The notes under the pieces are model-generated. The model did not search any database, had not been told where the DNA came from, and was given only the letters and a program-made list of their open reading frames with translations. Below, piece by piece: positions 21,768 to 30,727 of a stretch of 64,000 nucleotides of DNA. The stretch comes from VRUE01 sp963764365 (GTDB lineage Bacteria; Actinomycetota; Thermoleophilia; Solirubrobacterales; 70-9). The stretch lies in NCBI GenBank assembly GCA_963764365.1, contig CAVXSI010000002.1, forward strand, positions 124,001-188,000. Direction: 5' to 3'. Numbering within the stretch: the stretch's first letter is position 1; each line of letters begins with the position of its first letter. Made by a program: the position numbers and the translations under genes.

Positions 21768-22184
21768 TCACCCCTGGGCGATCGTCAGAAAAGCTTCGGC
21801 GCGTTCCCGGTCCTTCCGCGCCCGCGTCCACTCGCCGCTGCCCTGCTCAGACTCGCCGATGCGCCGCTCGGCATCCGCCAGCTGCTCTTTCAGCTTCGCC
21901 GCGTCGAGCTCCTCTGGGGCCAGCGCCTCCTCGAGCAGCAGGCGGGCGCGGTTGCCGAACACCTGCAGCCAGCCGTGCGCCTGGGCGTAGCGCTTGGTCT
22001 CGGCGCCGCCGCCCATGTGCAGCCGCAGCTCGGACGGCCGCAGTTCGGCCAGCAGCGGCGCGTGGTTGGCGAGGATGCCGATCTCGCCGGCCGCGGTCCG
22101 GGTCGAGAGCTGGCTCACCTCGCCGCCGAACACCTCGCCCTCGGGGGTGAGGATCTCGACCTCGAAGCTGTGCTCGCCGGCCAT
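21768..22184 (-). CDS. atpC: F1 ATP synthase epsilon subunit
   Basis: The epsilon subunit couples gamma rotation to catalysis and inhibits ATP hydrolysis. The protein has 138 residues: an N-terminal beta-sandwich (FEVEILTPEGEVFGGEVSQLS, GEIGILANHAPLLAEL) and a C-terminal helical hairpin (ELDAAKLKEQLADAERRI). It is the last gene of the atp operon, 10 bp after atpD, with ribosome site TAGGAGCG. Confidence 0.95.
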   Translation of the reverse strand: MAGEHSFEVEILTPEGEVFGGEVSQLSTRTAAGEIGILANHAPLLAELRPSELRLHMGGGAETKRYAQAHGWLQVFGNRARLLLEEALAPEELDAAKLKEQLADAERRIGESEQGSGEWTRARKDRERAEAFLTIAQG

Positions 22185-22193
22185 CCGTCGCTC

Positions 22194-23621
22194 CTACGCG
22201 GCCGCCGCCGCGCCGGCGTTCTCGGTCACCTGGTCGATGCCGCCCTGCATGTAGAAGGCGCCCTCGGACAGGTCGTCGTGCTCGCCGTCGAGGATCTCGC
22301 GGAAGCCGCGCACCGTCTCCGCCACCGGCACGTACTCGCCGCTGCGGCCGGTGAACTGCTCGGCGACGAAGAACGGCTGGCTGAGGAAGCGCTCGATCTT
22401 GCGCGCCCGCGAGACCGTCTGCTTGTCCTCGTCGGAGAGCTCGTCGATGCCGAGGATCGCGATGATGTCCTGCAGCTCCTTGTAGCGCTGCAGGACCTCC
22501 TGGACCTCGGTCGCGGTCCGGTAGTGCTCCTCGCCGACGACGTCGGGCTTGAGGATCGTCGAGGTCGAGTCGAGCGGGTCGACGGCCGGGTAGATGCCTT
22601 TCTCGGAGATCGCCCGCGACAGCGTCGTCGTCGCGTTGAGGTGGGCGAAGACCGAGGCCGGCGCCGGGTCGGTGAGGTCGTCGGCGGGGACGTAGACCGC
22701 CTGCACCGAGGTCACCGAGCCGCGCTCGGTCGAGGTGATCCGCTCCTGCAGTTCGCCCATCTCGGTCTCCAGCGTCGGCTGGTAGCCGACCGCCGAGGGC
22801 ATCCGGCCGAGCAGCGCCGAGACCTCCGAGCCCGCCTGGACGAAGCGGAAGATGTTGTCGATGAACAGGAGCACGTCCTGGCCGCCCTGCTCGCGGAAGT
22901 ATTCGGCCATCGTCAGGCCTGAGAGGGCGACCCGCAGGCGGGCGCCCGGCGGCTCGTTCATCTGACCGAAGACGAGCATCGTCTTGTCGATCACGCCCGA
23001 CTCTTTCATCTCCAGCCAGAGGTCGTTGCCCTCCCGCGAGCGCTCGCCGACGCCGCAGAAGGCGGAGAGGCCTTCGTGCTCCTCGCCGATGCTGCGGATC
23101 AGCTCCTGGATCAGCACCGTCTTGCCGACGCCGGCGCCGCCGAACAGCCCGACCTTGCCGCCCTTCGCGTAGGGGGCGAGCAGGTCGATCACCTTGATCC
23201 CGGTCTCGAGGATCTCCTGGGTCGGCGCCAGTTCCGAGGCTTCCGGGGCCGGCCGGTGGATCGGCCAGCGCTCCTCGGCCTCGACCGGCTCGCCGAGGTC
23301 GATCGGCTCGCCCAGCAGGTTGAAGATCCGCCCCAGGGTGGCATCGCCGACCGGGACCGAGATCGGGCCGCCGGTGTCGATCACCCTGTCGCCGCGCTGC
23401 AGGCCGTCCGTCGCGTCCATCGCGACGGTGCGGACCCGGTCGTCGCCGAGATGCTGCTGCACCTCGCAGACCAGCTCGGTCGCCTCGCGGTTCTCGTCGC
23501 CCTTCATCTCGATCTTCACCGCCGAGTAGATCTCCGGCAGCCGCTCGGGAAAGACCGCGTCGACGACGACGCCGGTCACCTGCTCGACCCGTCCCACATT
23601 GCTTCCGTTCGTGTCAGCCAT
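22194..23621 (-). CDS. atpD: F1 ATP synthase beta subunit
   Basis: This is the catalytic subunit of F1. Walker A is GLFGGAGVGKTVLIQEL (about 158–172), followed by the catalytic glutamate segment GVGERSREGNDLW, Walker B VLLFIDNIFRF and the DELSEED-loop equivalent, here IDELSDEDKQTV. The length of 475 residues matches the family. Ribosome site AAAGGAA lies 6 bases before ATG 23621. It sits between atpG and atpC. Confidence 0.97.
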   Translation of the reverse strand: MADTNGSNVGRVEQVTGVVVDAVFPERLPEIYSAVKIEMKGDENREATELVCEVQQHLGDDRVRTVAMDATDGLQRGDRVIDTGGPISVPVGDATLGRIFNLLGEPIDLGEPVEAEERWPIHRPAPEASELAPTQEILETGIKVIDLLAPYAKGGKVGLFGGAGVGKTVLIQELIRSIGEEHEGLSAFCGVGERSREGNDLWLEMKESGVIDKTMLVFGQMNEPPGARLRVALSGLTMAEYFREQGGQDVLLFIDNIFRFVQAGSEVSALLGRMPSAVGYQPTLETEMGELQERITSTERGSVTSVQAVYVPADDLTDPAPASVFAHLNATTTLSRAISEKGIYPAVDPLDSTSTILKPDVVGEEHYRTATEVQEVLQRYKELQDIIAILGIDELSDEDKQTVSRARKIERFLSQPFFVAEQFTGRSGEYVPVAETVRGFREILDGEHDDLSEGAFYMQGGIDQVTENAGAAAAA

Positions 23622-23657
23622 TCGTTCCTTTTCTCGACTCTCTATCGAAGCTTCCGG

Positions 23658-24578
23658 CTAGCCCAGCGCCTCGGCGCCGGCGACGACCTCGAGGATCTCC
23701 TGCGTGATCTCCGCCTGCCTGGCCCGGTTCATCTCCAGGGTCAGGTCGTCCATCATCGTCTCCGCGTTCTCGGCGGCGTTGCGCATCGCGGTCATCCGCG
23801 CCCCCAGCTCGGAGGCGGCGGACTCGAGCAGCGCCCGGTAGACGGAGATGTTGACGTACTCGGGGATCAACCGGGCGAGCAGCAGTTCGGCCTCCGGCTC
23901 GTACTCCCAGAGCGCCTGGCTGTGCGCCTTCTCGATCTCGGTCTCCTCGGCGTCGGCTTCCTCGTCCTCGACGCCCTCGCCCAGCACCTCGGCCTGCTGC
24001 AGCGGCAGCAGCGTCTGCCGCCAGACCTGCTGGGTCAACGGCGAGACGTAGTGGTTGTAGACCAGCTCCACCCGGTCGAGTTCCTCGTCGACGTAGCGGG
24101 CGGTCAGCTCCTCGCCGATCTCGCGCGCGTCGGCGAAGCCGGGGCGGTCGGTGAAGCCGACGTAGGAGGTGCGCAGCTCCTGCTTGCGGAAGGTCAGCGC
24201 CGAGACGCCCTTGCGGCCGATCGCCGAGAACGCCGTCGCCGCCCCCCGCTCGCGCAGCTCCCCCTGCAGCCGCAGGCCGTCGCGGATGATGTTCGTGTTG
24301 AAGGCGCCGGCGAGGCCGCGGTCGCCGGTGACGAGGACGACGCCGACCCGCTTCACGTCCTCACGCTGGGCCATCACCGGCACCCGCGGCAGCCCGTTGG
24401 CCTGCTCGGCGGCGCGCCGGGTCAGCTTGCGCATCCCCTGCGCGTAGGGCCGCAGTGCTTCGATCCGCTGCTCGGCCCGGCGCAGCCGCGCCGCGGCGAC
24501 CATCTCCATCGCCCGCGTGATCTTGTTGATGTTTCGGATCGACGCGATCCGGTTCTTGACGTCCTTCTGGGAAGCCAT
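23658..24578 (-). CDS. atpG: F1 ATP synthase gamma subunit
   Basis: This is the rotor shaft of F1. The N-terminal helix SQKDVKNRIASIRNINKIT and the C-terminal signature MRNAAENAETMMDDLTLEMNRARQAEIT form the coiled coil. The middle is a Rossmann-like domain including VTGDRGLAGAFNTNI. The protein has 306 residues, with an acidic insertion GVEDEEADAEETEIEK at about 200–215, somewhat longer than typical. Repeat A3 separates it from atpA upstream. Confidence 0.96.
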   Translation of the reverse strand: MASQKDVKNRIASIRNINKITRAMEMVAAARLRRAEQRIEALRPYAQGMRKLTRRAAEQANGLPRVPVMAQREDVKRVGVVLVTGDRGLAGAFNTNIIRDGLRLQGELRERGAATAFSAIGRKGVSALTFRKQELRTSYVGFTDRPGFADAREIGEELTARYVDEELDRVELVYNHYVSPLTQQVWRQTLLPLQQAEVLGEGVEDEEADAEETEIEKAHSQALWEYEPEAELLLARLIPEYVNISVYRALLESAASELGARMTAMRNAAENAETMMDDLTLEMNRARQAEITQEILEVVAGAEALG

Positions 24579-24595
24579 ATCTACCGTCCCTTAAA

Positions 24596-24718
24596 GAGGG
24601 GGACGGGGGTTCCCCTCCCGGCAGCGGCGTCCTGTTTTTCGCACAGACCACTCAGCGAGAGACGCCCCGCGCAGGGCGAAAAACCCAGCAACGGGAGGGG
24701 AACCCCCGGCGCCCTCCC
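24596..24718. repeat. Family A long-hairpin intergenic repeat, copy A3 (A2-type core)
   Basis: The perfect 17-bp arms are at 24604–24620 and 24692–24708, extended by imperfect GGGAGGG-type pairing. The core CGTCCTGTTTTTCGCACAG and GGCGAAAAACCCAGCAACGG is the variant shared with copies A6 and A7. It occupies the gap between atpA and atpG inside the ATP synthase operon. Confidence 0.9.
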
Positions 24719-24735
24719 ACCGCTCAGAGAGACGG

Positions 24736-26361
24736 TCACGCCGGCGTCGCCTCCTTGGCTTCCTCGGTGCGGCTCGGCTTCGCCCGCTCCTCCTCTGACT
24801 TGACCCGGTCCGACTCGCCGGCCTCGAGCGGGTCGCCGAACTCGTCGAAGTCGGGGCCGAAGTCGTCGACGAAGTCGCGGATCGCCGCGCCCAGCTCCTC
24901 CTCGTCGGACTCCTCGAGCTTGCCGCTCTCGGCGATCCGGTCCAGCAGCTCAGCCTTCTCGGCCCGCAGCCGGATCCGCAGGTCGCGCAGGAACTCGCCG
25001 ACCCGGGCGGTCTCGATCCGGTCGAGGAAGCCGCCGGTGCCGGAGTAGATCGCCGCGACCTGGTCGGCCATCTCCAGCGGTTCGCGCTCTTTCTGTTTCA
25101 GCAGCTCGACCAGCCGTTCGCCGCGGTTCAGCGTCTTCTGCGTCTCCGGGTCGAGCTCGGAGCCGAACTGGGCGAAGGCCTCGAGGTCGCGGTACTGGGA
25201 GAGGTCGAGGCGCAGCTTCCCGGCCACCTTCTTCATCGCCTTGGTCTGCGCGTTGCCGCCCACCCGCGAGACCGAGATGCCGACGTTGATCGCCGGCCGC
25301 ACGCCCGAGTTGAACAGGTCGGACTCGAGGAAGATCTGGCCGTCGGTGATCGAGATCACGTTGGTCGGGATGTAGGCGGAGACGTCGGAGGCCTGGGTCT
25401 CGATGATCGGCAGCGCCGTCAGCGAGCCGCCGCCGAGGTCGTCGTTCAGCTTCACCGCCCGCTCCAGCAGCCGCGAGTGCAGGTAGAAGACGTCGCCCGG
25501 GTAGGCCTCGCGGCCGGGCGGGCGCCGCAGCAGCAGCGACATCTGCCGGTAGGCGTAGGCGTGCTTGGTGAGGTCGTCGTAGACGCAGAGCGCCGCCTTG
25601 CCGTTGTAGAGGAAGTGCTCGCCCATCGCGCACCCCGCGTAGGGGGCGATGAACTTGATCGGCGCCGCCTCGTCGGCGGGGGCGGCGACGATGATCGTGT
25701 TCTCCATCGCCCCGTTCTCCTCCAGCACCTCGCGCAGCTGGACGACCGTCGACATCCGCTGGCCGATCGCGACGTAGATGCAGACCATGTCCTTGTCGCG
25801 GTTGTTGATGATCGTGTCGATCGCGATCGCCGTCTTGCCGGTCTGGCGGTCGCCGATGATCAGCTCTCGCTGGCCGCGGCCGATCGGGATCATCCCGTCG
25901 ATCGACATCAGCCCGGTCTGCACCGGTTCGGTCACCGGCTGGCGCTGGACCACGCCGGGGGCTTTGAACTCGGCCGGGCGGGTCTCGCCGGTGGCGATCT
26001 CGCCGCGGTCGTCGAGCGGCCGGCCGAGCGGGTCGACCATCCGCCCCAGCAGCTCCTCGCCGACCGGAATCTCCAGCAGGTGGCCGGTGCGCTTGACCGT
26101 GTCGCCCTCGACGACCTTGTCCCACTCGCCGAACAGCACCGCGCCGACGTTGTCGGCCTCGAGGTTCAGCGCCAGCCCGGTCACCCCGTGCGGCAGCTCC
26201 AGCATCTCCAGCGCCATGCAGTCGTCGAGGCCGTGGATACGGGCGATGCCGTCGGCCACCGAGAGGACGGTGCCGACCTCGGCGAGGTCGGCGGAATCGG
26301 TCTCCAGGCCCTCGATCCGCTCCCTGAGGATGCTTGCGATCTCGTCCGGCTTAATCTCCAT
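24736..26361 (-). CDS. atpA: F1 ATP synthase alpha subunit
   Basis: This is the non-catalytic nucleotide-binding subunit. It opens MEIKPDEIASILRERIEGLE and has Walker A IIGDRQTGKTAIAIDTI, ALPIIETQASDVSAYIPTNVISITDGQI and SVSRVGGNAQTKAMKKVAG with the arginine finger. The length is 541 residues; the last ~45 are an acidic, lysine-rich extension (DRVKSEEERAKPSRTEEAKEA-like) beyond most homologues. Ribosome site AAGGAGA. Repeat B2 lies between it and atpH. Confidence 0.97.
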   Translation of the reverse strand: MEIKPDEIASILRERIEGLETDSADLAEVGTVLSVADGIARIHGLDDCMALEMLELPHGVTGLALNLEADNVGAVLFGEWDKVVEGDTVKRTGHLLEIPVGEELLGRMVDPLGRPLDDRGEIATGETRPAEFKAPGVVQRQPVTEPVQTGLMSIDGMIPIGRGQRELIIGDRQTGKTAIAIDTIINNRDKDMVCIYVAIGQRMSTVVQLREVLEENGAMENTIIVAAPADEAAPIKFIAPYAGCAMGEHFLYNGKAALCVYDDLTKHAYAYRQMSLLLRRPPGREAYPGDVFYLHSRLLERAVKLNDDLGGGSLTALPIIETQASDVSAYIPTNVISITDGQIFLESDLFNSGVRPAINVGISVSRVGGNAQTKAMKKVAGKLRLDLSQYRDLEAFAQFGSELDPETQKTLNRGERLVELLKQKEREPLEMADQVAAIYSGTGGFLDRIETARVGEFLRDLRIRLRAEKAELLDRIAESGKLEESDEEELGAAIRDFVDDFGPDFDEFGDPLEAGESDRVKSEEERAKPSRTEEAKEATPA

Positions 26362-26384
26362 CTAGTGGTCGTCTCCTTGATCGC

Positions 26385-26502
26385 GGCCGCTGCAAACCGG
26401 CGCATTTCGTCGTCCTCGCCCAATCGTCTCGCTCACGCACTTGAGAAGTGCGCTCGCTTCACCGCTTGGGCTGCGTCCTAGAACTGCTTGGTTTTCACGG
26501 CC
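26385..26502 (-). repeat. Family B structured intergenic repeat, copy B2 (reverse orientation)
   Basis: Read on the minus strand it begins GGCCGTGAAAACCAAGCAG and ends ATGCGCCGGTTTGCAGCGGCC. The inner hairpin is GCGCACTT/AAGTGCGT, whereas B4 has GCGCACTG/CAGTGCGT: paired changes that keep the stem. It lies between the atpH stop and the atpA start. Confidence 0.88.
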
Positions 26503-26518
26503 GTTCGTCATTCAATCT

Positions 26519-27052
26519 CTATGCCGCCGTGGCGACGCTCTTTCGAAGTTTCTCCAGGCGACTGCTGATGCTCGCGTCGAGGACCATGTTGCCGACCTGC
26601 AGGACGATGCCGCCGAGGATGCCGTCGTCGATCCGGCTCGCCAGCTCGACCTTCTCGCCGGTCTGGCGCTCGATCTCCTCGCCGACCTTCGCCACCACCG
26701 CCGGGTCCAGCTCGACGGCGCTGGTCACGGTCACGTCGAGGCGGCGGTTCTCGCGCTTCCAGAGCTCGTCGAGCTCACGCCGGATGCGGAAGATCTCCGG
26801 CATCCGCTGCTTCTCGATCAGCAGCTCGAGGAAGTTGAGCAGCTCGGGCTCGGCGCCCGAGATCGCCCGCTTCGCCCCGTCGCTCTTCTCCGCCGAGGAG
26901 AAGTAGGGGCTGAAGAAGAAGACCTGCAGCTCGCGGTCGGCGGCGATCGCGTCGGCGAGCTGGCCGAGCTGCTCCTGCAGCGCGTCCAGCTTGCCCTTGT
27001 CGCGGCCGACCTCGAACAGTGCCTCGGCGTATACGCGAGCCGCGTCCTGCAT
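26519..27052 (-). CDS. atpH: F1 ATP synthase delta subunit
   Basis: The peripheral-stalk subunit connecting F1 to subunit b. ATG 27052 overlaps the atpF TGA by one base. The 177-residue product shows the N-terminal helical bundle ARVYAEALFEVGRDKGKLDAL, the middle NFLELLIEKQRMPEIFRIRRE and the C-terminal motif ELDPAVVAKVGEEIERQTGEK … DDGILGGIVLQVGNMVLDASI. The length is normal for AtpH. Confidence 0.95.
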   Translation of the reverse strand: MQDAARVYAEALFEVGRDKGKLDALQEQLGQLADAIAADRELQVFFFSPYFSSAEKSDGAKRAISGAEPELLNFLELLIEKQRMPEIFRIRRELDELWKRENRRLDVTVTSAVELDPAVVAKVGEEIERQTGEKVELASRIDDGILGGIVLQVGNMVLDASISSRLEKLRKSVATAA

Positions 27053-27621
27053 CAGTTCTCCGACCCCGAGAGGGCTGAGAAGTCGACCTCGCTGAGCGCC
27101 TCCTCGACGAGGCGCTTCTGGTCCTCGGCGGTGAGCGTCTTGCGGGTCACCTTCTCGGTCGCCAGCACGGTCAGGTCGGCGACCTCCTTGCGGATCTGCT
27201 GCAGCGAGCGCCGCGTCTCCGCCTCGATGTCGCGTTTGGCGGCGGCGACCAGCTCCTCGCGGCGCTCCTTGCCGGCGGCGGTCGCCTCGGCCCCGGCCGT
27301 CTCGGCCGCGCGCCGGGCGCGGGCCATGATGTCGTCGGCCTGCTCGCGCGCCTCCGCCAGGCGCGCCCGGTACTCCTCGAGCAGCTCGTCGGACTCCTTC
27401 CGCTGCCGTTCGGCCGCCTCGATCGACTCGCTGATCGTCTTGGCGCGCTTGTCGAGCGCCTCCTGGATCTTCGGAAAGGCGACCTTGCTCAGCACCCACA
27501 TGGTGAAGAGGAAGAGGACCAGGGTCCAGATCATCAGGCCGAGGCCCGGCGAGACCAGGAAGCTGCCGCCGCTTTCCTCGGCGGCGAGCGGCGTCGCGGC
27601 TATCAGACTGAGGAGCGTCAT
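27052..27621 (-). CDS. atpF: Fo ATP synthase subunit b
   Basis: This is the membrane-anchored peripheral stalk. One transmembrane helix near residues 25–47 (GLMIWTLVLFLFTMWVLSKVAF) is followed by a long charged coiled coil (residues ~50–165). The protein has 189 residues. The first ~20 residues (MTLLSLIAATPLAAEESGG) look like a signal-type leader, common for actinobacterial b subunits. It follows atpE by 4 bp and is coupled to atpH. Confidence 0.94.
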   Translation of the reverse strand: MTLLSLIAATPLAAEESGGSFLVSPGLGLMIWTLVLFLFTMWVLSKVAFPKIQEALDKRAKTISESIEAAERQRKESDELLEEYRARLAEAREQADDIMARARRAAETAGAEATAAGKERREELVAAAKRDIEAETRRSLQQIRKEVADLTVLATEKVTRKTLTAEDQKRLVEEALSEVDFSALSGSEN

Positions 27622-27625
27622 CTGC

Positions 27626-27895
27626 CTAGGACAGGAAGAAGGCGATCAGGCCGAAGATGAAGGTGTAGAAGGCGACCGCCTCGGTCAGCGCGAAGCCGAG
27701 CCAGCGGATGCTTTCGAGCTCGCTTTTCATCTCCGGCTGGCGGGCGACCGACTCGATCTCCTTGCCGAAGATGAAGCCGATGCCGATGCCGGCGCCGATC
27801 GATCCGAGGCCGGCGCCGACGCCGAGGGCGATCGCTTTGCCGGCGCTCTTGATGCCTTCTTCGGATGCGGCGGCCGCGACGGGTAACAGGTCCAT
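27626..27895 (-). CDS. atpE: Fo ATP synthase subunit c
   Basis: This is the rotor-ring proteolipid. ATG 27895 (AAAGGAGC upstream) gives 89 residues: an N-terminal segment MDLLPVAAAASEEG, two membrane helices and the polar loop ARQPEM. The ion-binding carboxylate is Glu72 in LGFALTEAVAFYTF. Helix 1 (GAGLGSIGAGIGIGFIFG) lacks the glutamine of sodium-type rings and Glu72 is followed by Ala, so proton coupling is likely. Confidence 0.95.
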   Translation of the reverse strand: MDLLPVAAAASEEGIKSAGKAIALGVGAGLGSIGAGIGIGFIFGKEIESVARQPEMKSELESIRWLGFALTEAVAFYTFIFGLIAFFLS

Positions 27896-27924
27896 GGTTA
27901 GTACAGCGCTCCTTTGTCTGGCAT

Positions 27925-28833
27925 TTAGTGGCTTGCGGCGGTCGCTCCGCCGATGTAGATCGCGGTCAGGGTCGAGAAGATAAACGCCTGCAGGGTGGCG
28001 ATAAGCCCGACCTCGAGGATGAAGAAGAAGAAGGCCAGCGGGAAGGTGATCGCGCCGAGCGCGGCGATCCCGAGCAGGACGGCGAGCCCGCCGCCCATGA
28101 ACAGCAGCAGCAGGTGGCCGGCGAGGATGTTGGCGAAGAGCCGCACCGAGAGCGAGATCAGCCGCGCGAAGTGGGAGATCGCCTCGATCACGAAGATCAG
28201 TCCCTTGAGGAACAGGCCCTTGTCCTCCAGGCCCGGGGGCAGCCAGCTGGCCAGGTAGGGGAAGAACCCCTTGGCGCGGACCCCTTCGACGTGGTAGGAG
28301 ACCCAGACGACCAGCGTCAGCACCAGCGGGATCGAGAGGTTGGCGGTCGCCGCGTAGATCGCGAAGGTCGGCAGCTGCACGCCGAAGACGTCGACCGTGT
28401 GCTCGGTGTTGGTCGGCAGCGGCAGGAAGCCGATGATGTTGGAGAACCAGATGAAGAAGAACAGCGCGGCGACGAAGGGAAACCAGCGCACCGCGGTGGC
28501 GTGGTCGAGGTTGCCGCCGGTGATGTTGTTCTTGGTCAGGTCGTAGGAGACCTCGATCGCGGTCTGGACCCGGTTCGGCTTCTGCGCCATCCGGCGGCTG
28601 ATCCAGACCATCGTGAAGATCGTCAGCGCGCTGGCGAGGACCAGATAGAGGACCGCCTTGTTGATGCTGAGGTCGACGCCGCCGAGGTGCAGCGAGACCC
28701 ACGGTTCGAGCTTGAACTCGTTCTGCGGCTTGAAGGCTTCGTTCTTGCCCGCGTTGCCGAAGATCAGCAGCAGCAGGATCGCCAGCGCGAAGTAGGCGCC
28801 GAAGCCGATCAGGACTTTGGTTTTCGTCCTCAT
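27925..28833 (-). CDS. atpB: Fo ATP synthase subunit a
   Basis: This is the stator proton-channel subunit. The 302-residue protein has about six membrane helices. The essential arginine lies in LISLSVRLFANILAGHLLL; NIIGFLPLPTNTEHT and EVGLIATLQAFIFSTLTAIYI are further family motifs. The first ~30 residues form an extra helix (VLIGFGAYFALAILLLLIF). It overlaps the upstream AtpI-like gene by 4 bp. Confidence 0.96.
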   Translation of the reverse strand: MRTKTKVLIGFGAYFALAILLLLIFGNAGKNEAFKPQNEFKLEPWVSLHLGGVDLSINKAVLYLVLASALTIFTMVWISRRMAQKPNRVQTAIEVSYDLTKNNITGGNLDHATAVRWFPFVAALFFFIWFSNIIGFLPLPTNTEHTVDVFGVQLPTFAIYAATANLSIPLVLTLVVWVSYHVEGVRAKGFFPYLASWLPPGLEDKGLFLKGLIFVIEAISHFARLISLSVRLFANILAGHLLLLFMGGGLAVLLGIAALGAITFPLAFFFFILEVGLIATLQAFIFSTLTAIYIGGATAASH

Positions 28834-29210
28834 CGGGCCCGCGCACCCTGTTCTTCGGGCTCCAGCAGGTGGGCGATCCCCTGGGCGGCGAAGGAGAGCG
28901 TGAACAGCGCCAGCAGCAGCAGCGCCGCGCTCAGCCCGGCCTCGCGTTCGGCGAGCCCGACGAGGAGCACCGCGGTCGCCATCAGCCAGACCCGGCCCAG
29001 GGTCGCGGCCGCGATCAGGCCCATCGCCCGTTGCCGGTTGCCGTTGGCGAGGGCCTCGTTGGAGCGGCGCTGCGCCAGCACCTGGATGCCGCGCTGGGCA
29101 AGCCAGGCGGCGGCGGCGACCGCGTATCCGAGCAGCGGCAGGCCACCGATTGCGAACACGGCCAGGGCGGCGGCTAGCGCCAGGAGGTCGACATGCTTGG
29201 GAGGAGACAT
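28830..29210 (-). CDS. AtpI-like small membrane protein at the head of the ATP synthase operon
   Basis: This is the first gene of the atp cluster on the minus strand. A 126-residue protein from ATG 29210 (MSPPKHVDLLALAAAL) with about four hydrophobic segments at roughly 8–25, 27–45, 70–88 and 92–112. Position and topology match the AtpI/hypothetical protein that precedes atpB in many actinobacteria, a proposed Fo assembly factor. I see no clear family motif. A longer in-frame start at 29378 is possible but would leave a basic, unlikely N-terminus. Confidence 0.6.
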   Translation of the reverse strand: MSPPKHVDLLALAAALAVFAIGGLPLLGYAVAAAAWLAQRGIQVLAQRRSNEALANGNRQRAMGLIAAATLGRVWLMATAVLLVGLAEREAGLSAALLLLALFTLSFAAQGIAHLLEPEEQGARAR

Positions 29211-29348
29211 AAACCCGCGTTTCCGCCCGGATCGTGCCGAGCGAGCGGATGCGCGACTATAACCGAAAGGCCGGTCGAAAGGCGCGCGATCGGCGCTGTA
29301 GAGCCGCTTCGTGAGGCTTGTCACAACCTCGCACAAAGTGATGGCGGG

Positions 29349-29470
29349 GATGACGGGTCCTCCCGGTAGGGTCTCCACTTAACTTTTTTTGAACATAGGT
29401 TAGGCCGTCCGAGATTCGTTCGGCAAAAAAAGTACAAGACGTTCCGACCCTACCGGGAGGACCCGTCATC
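29349..29470. repeat. Family A long-hairpin intergenic repeat, copy A4 (reverse orientation)
   Basis: The arms 29349–29373 and 29446–29470 are perfect 25-bp complements. On the minus strand the core reads GTCTTGTACTTTTTTTGCC, as in copies A1 and A5. The right arm contains the last seven codons, including the stop, of the wecA/tagO gene. Confidence 0.9.
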
Positions 29471-30718
29471 GGGTGGTAGAGCTTCGAATTCGCCGGTTTC
29501 GGGGTCGATCGCCGGGAAGCTGCCGGTCTCCAGCTCGGCGACGACCGCGCGGTCGACCTGCTCGGCGGCCGGCAGCGGTCGCCCGGCGTCGCGGCGCAGG
29601 CTGCCGAGCTGGCGCAGCCGCAGGCGGCGCAGGTTGAAGATCTCCAGCACCTCGACCAGGTAGACGCTGGCCGCCAGCGCCGCCAGCAGGCAGGCCGCCA
29701 TCACCGCCGTCCAGAGCGCGTCGAAGTGGCCGTGGTTGTCGCTGTAGGGGACGAAGCGCAGGGCCAGCGCCAGTCCCGCCATGACCAGCGTCCAGCCGTA
29801 GAGGTAGGCGAGCGTGCGCCGCTGCGAGAAGCCGATGTTCGCCATCCGGTGGTGGAAGTGCCAGCGGTCGGCGCGGTAGATCGGCCGCCCGTATTTGAGC
29901 CGCTTGGCGACGACGAAGCCGGTGTCGAGGATCGGCACCGTGAGCACGATCAGCGGCAGGAAGAGGGCGACCACGGCGTTCGTCTTCAGCGCGCCCTGCA
30001 CGGCGATGACGCCGAGCAGGTAGCCGAGCAGGTTGGAGCCGGTGTCGCCCATGAAGGTGCGGGCGGGCGGAAAGCCGTCGCGGAGGAAGCCGAACGCGGC
30101 GCCGGCGGTGAGCGCCGCCAGCACGCCGGCCGCGTCGCGTTCCAGCGAGAGCGCGATCGCCGCGAAGGTGACGCCGGAGATCGAGCAGACGCCGGCGGCG
30201 AGCCCGTCGACCCCGTCGATCAGGTTGATCACGTTGATCACGGCGACGATCCCGATCACCGTGCCGACGTCGCCGAGGTCGATCGCGCCGTTGCCGGGCA
30301 GCGCGAGCAGGTGGACGGCGCCGGGGTTGACCTGGCCGAAGAAGGGGAAGGTGAAGCTGGCGACGGTGACCCCGGCGCTGACCGGGATCACCACCGCGAT
30401 CGTCTGCCCGAGCAGCTTCGGCGCCGCGCCGAGCTCGCGCAGGTCGTCGAGGAAGCCGACGATGGCGATCGCCACGGCGCCGGCGAGGATCGCCCGCGTC
30501 TCCGCATCCCAGGGCAGCCAGATCAGGGCCGCGATCACGGCGCCGGCGAGGATCGCCAACCCGCCCAGCTTCGGCGTCGGCGCCTCGTGCAGCGAGCGCG
30601 GGTTGGGCATGTCGATCGCCCCTACCCGGCGCGCCAGGCGGATCGTCTGCGGCACCAGCAGCAGGGTCACGACCCCCGCTAGCAGGAAGGCGAAGAGCGC
30701 TTCGACCGCGGCCGGCAC
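29450..30718 (-). CDS. wecA: Undecaprenyl-phosphate N-acetylhexosamine-1-phosphate transferase (WecA/TagO, MraY family)
   Basis: The enzyme transfers GlcNAc-1-P (or similar) from UDP-sugar to undecaprenyl phosphate, initiating wall-glycan or teichoic-type polymers. The 422-residue protein has about eleven membrane helices. Catalytic loops are AIVGFLDDLREL (DD pair), VINLIDGVDGLAAG, RTFMGDTGSNLLGY and the basic RWHFHHRMANIGFSQR. The cytoplasmic C-tail of ~75 residues is extended. The last residues DDGSSR are encoded by the arm of repeat A4. Its place upstream of the atp operon matches actinobacterial rfe/wecA. Confidence 0.92.
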   Translation of the reverse strand: MPAAVEALFAFLLAGVVTLLLVPQTIRLARRVGAIDMPNPRSLHEAPTPKLGGLAILAGAVIAALIWLPWDAETRAILAGAVAIAIVGFLDDLRELGAAPKLLGQTIAVVIPVSAGVTVASFTFPFFGQVNPGAVHLLALPGNGAIDLGDVGTVIGIVAVINVINLIDGVDGLAAGVCSISGVTFAAIALSLERDAAGVLAALTAGAAFGFLRDGFPPARTFMGDTGSNLLGYLLGVIAVQGALKTNAVVALFLPLIVLTVPILDTGFVVAKRLKYGRPIYRADRWHFHHRMANIGFSQRRTLAYLYGWTLVMAGLALALRFVPYSDNHGHFDALWTAVMAACLLAALAASVYLVEVLEIFNLRRLRLRQLGSLRRDAGRPLPAAEQVDRAVVAELETGSFPAIDPETGEFEALPPDDGSSR

Positions 30719-30727
30719 AGGTCCAGG

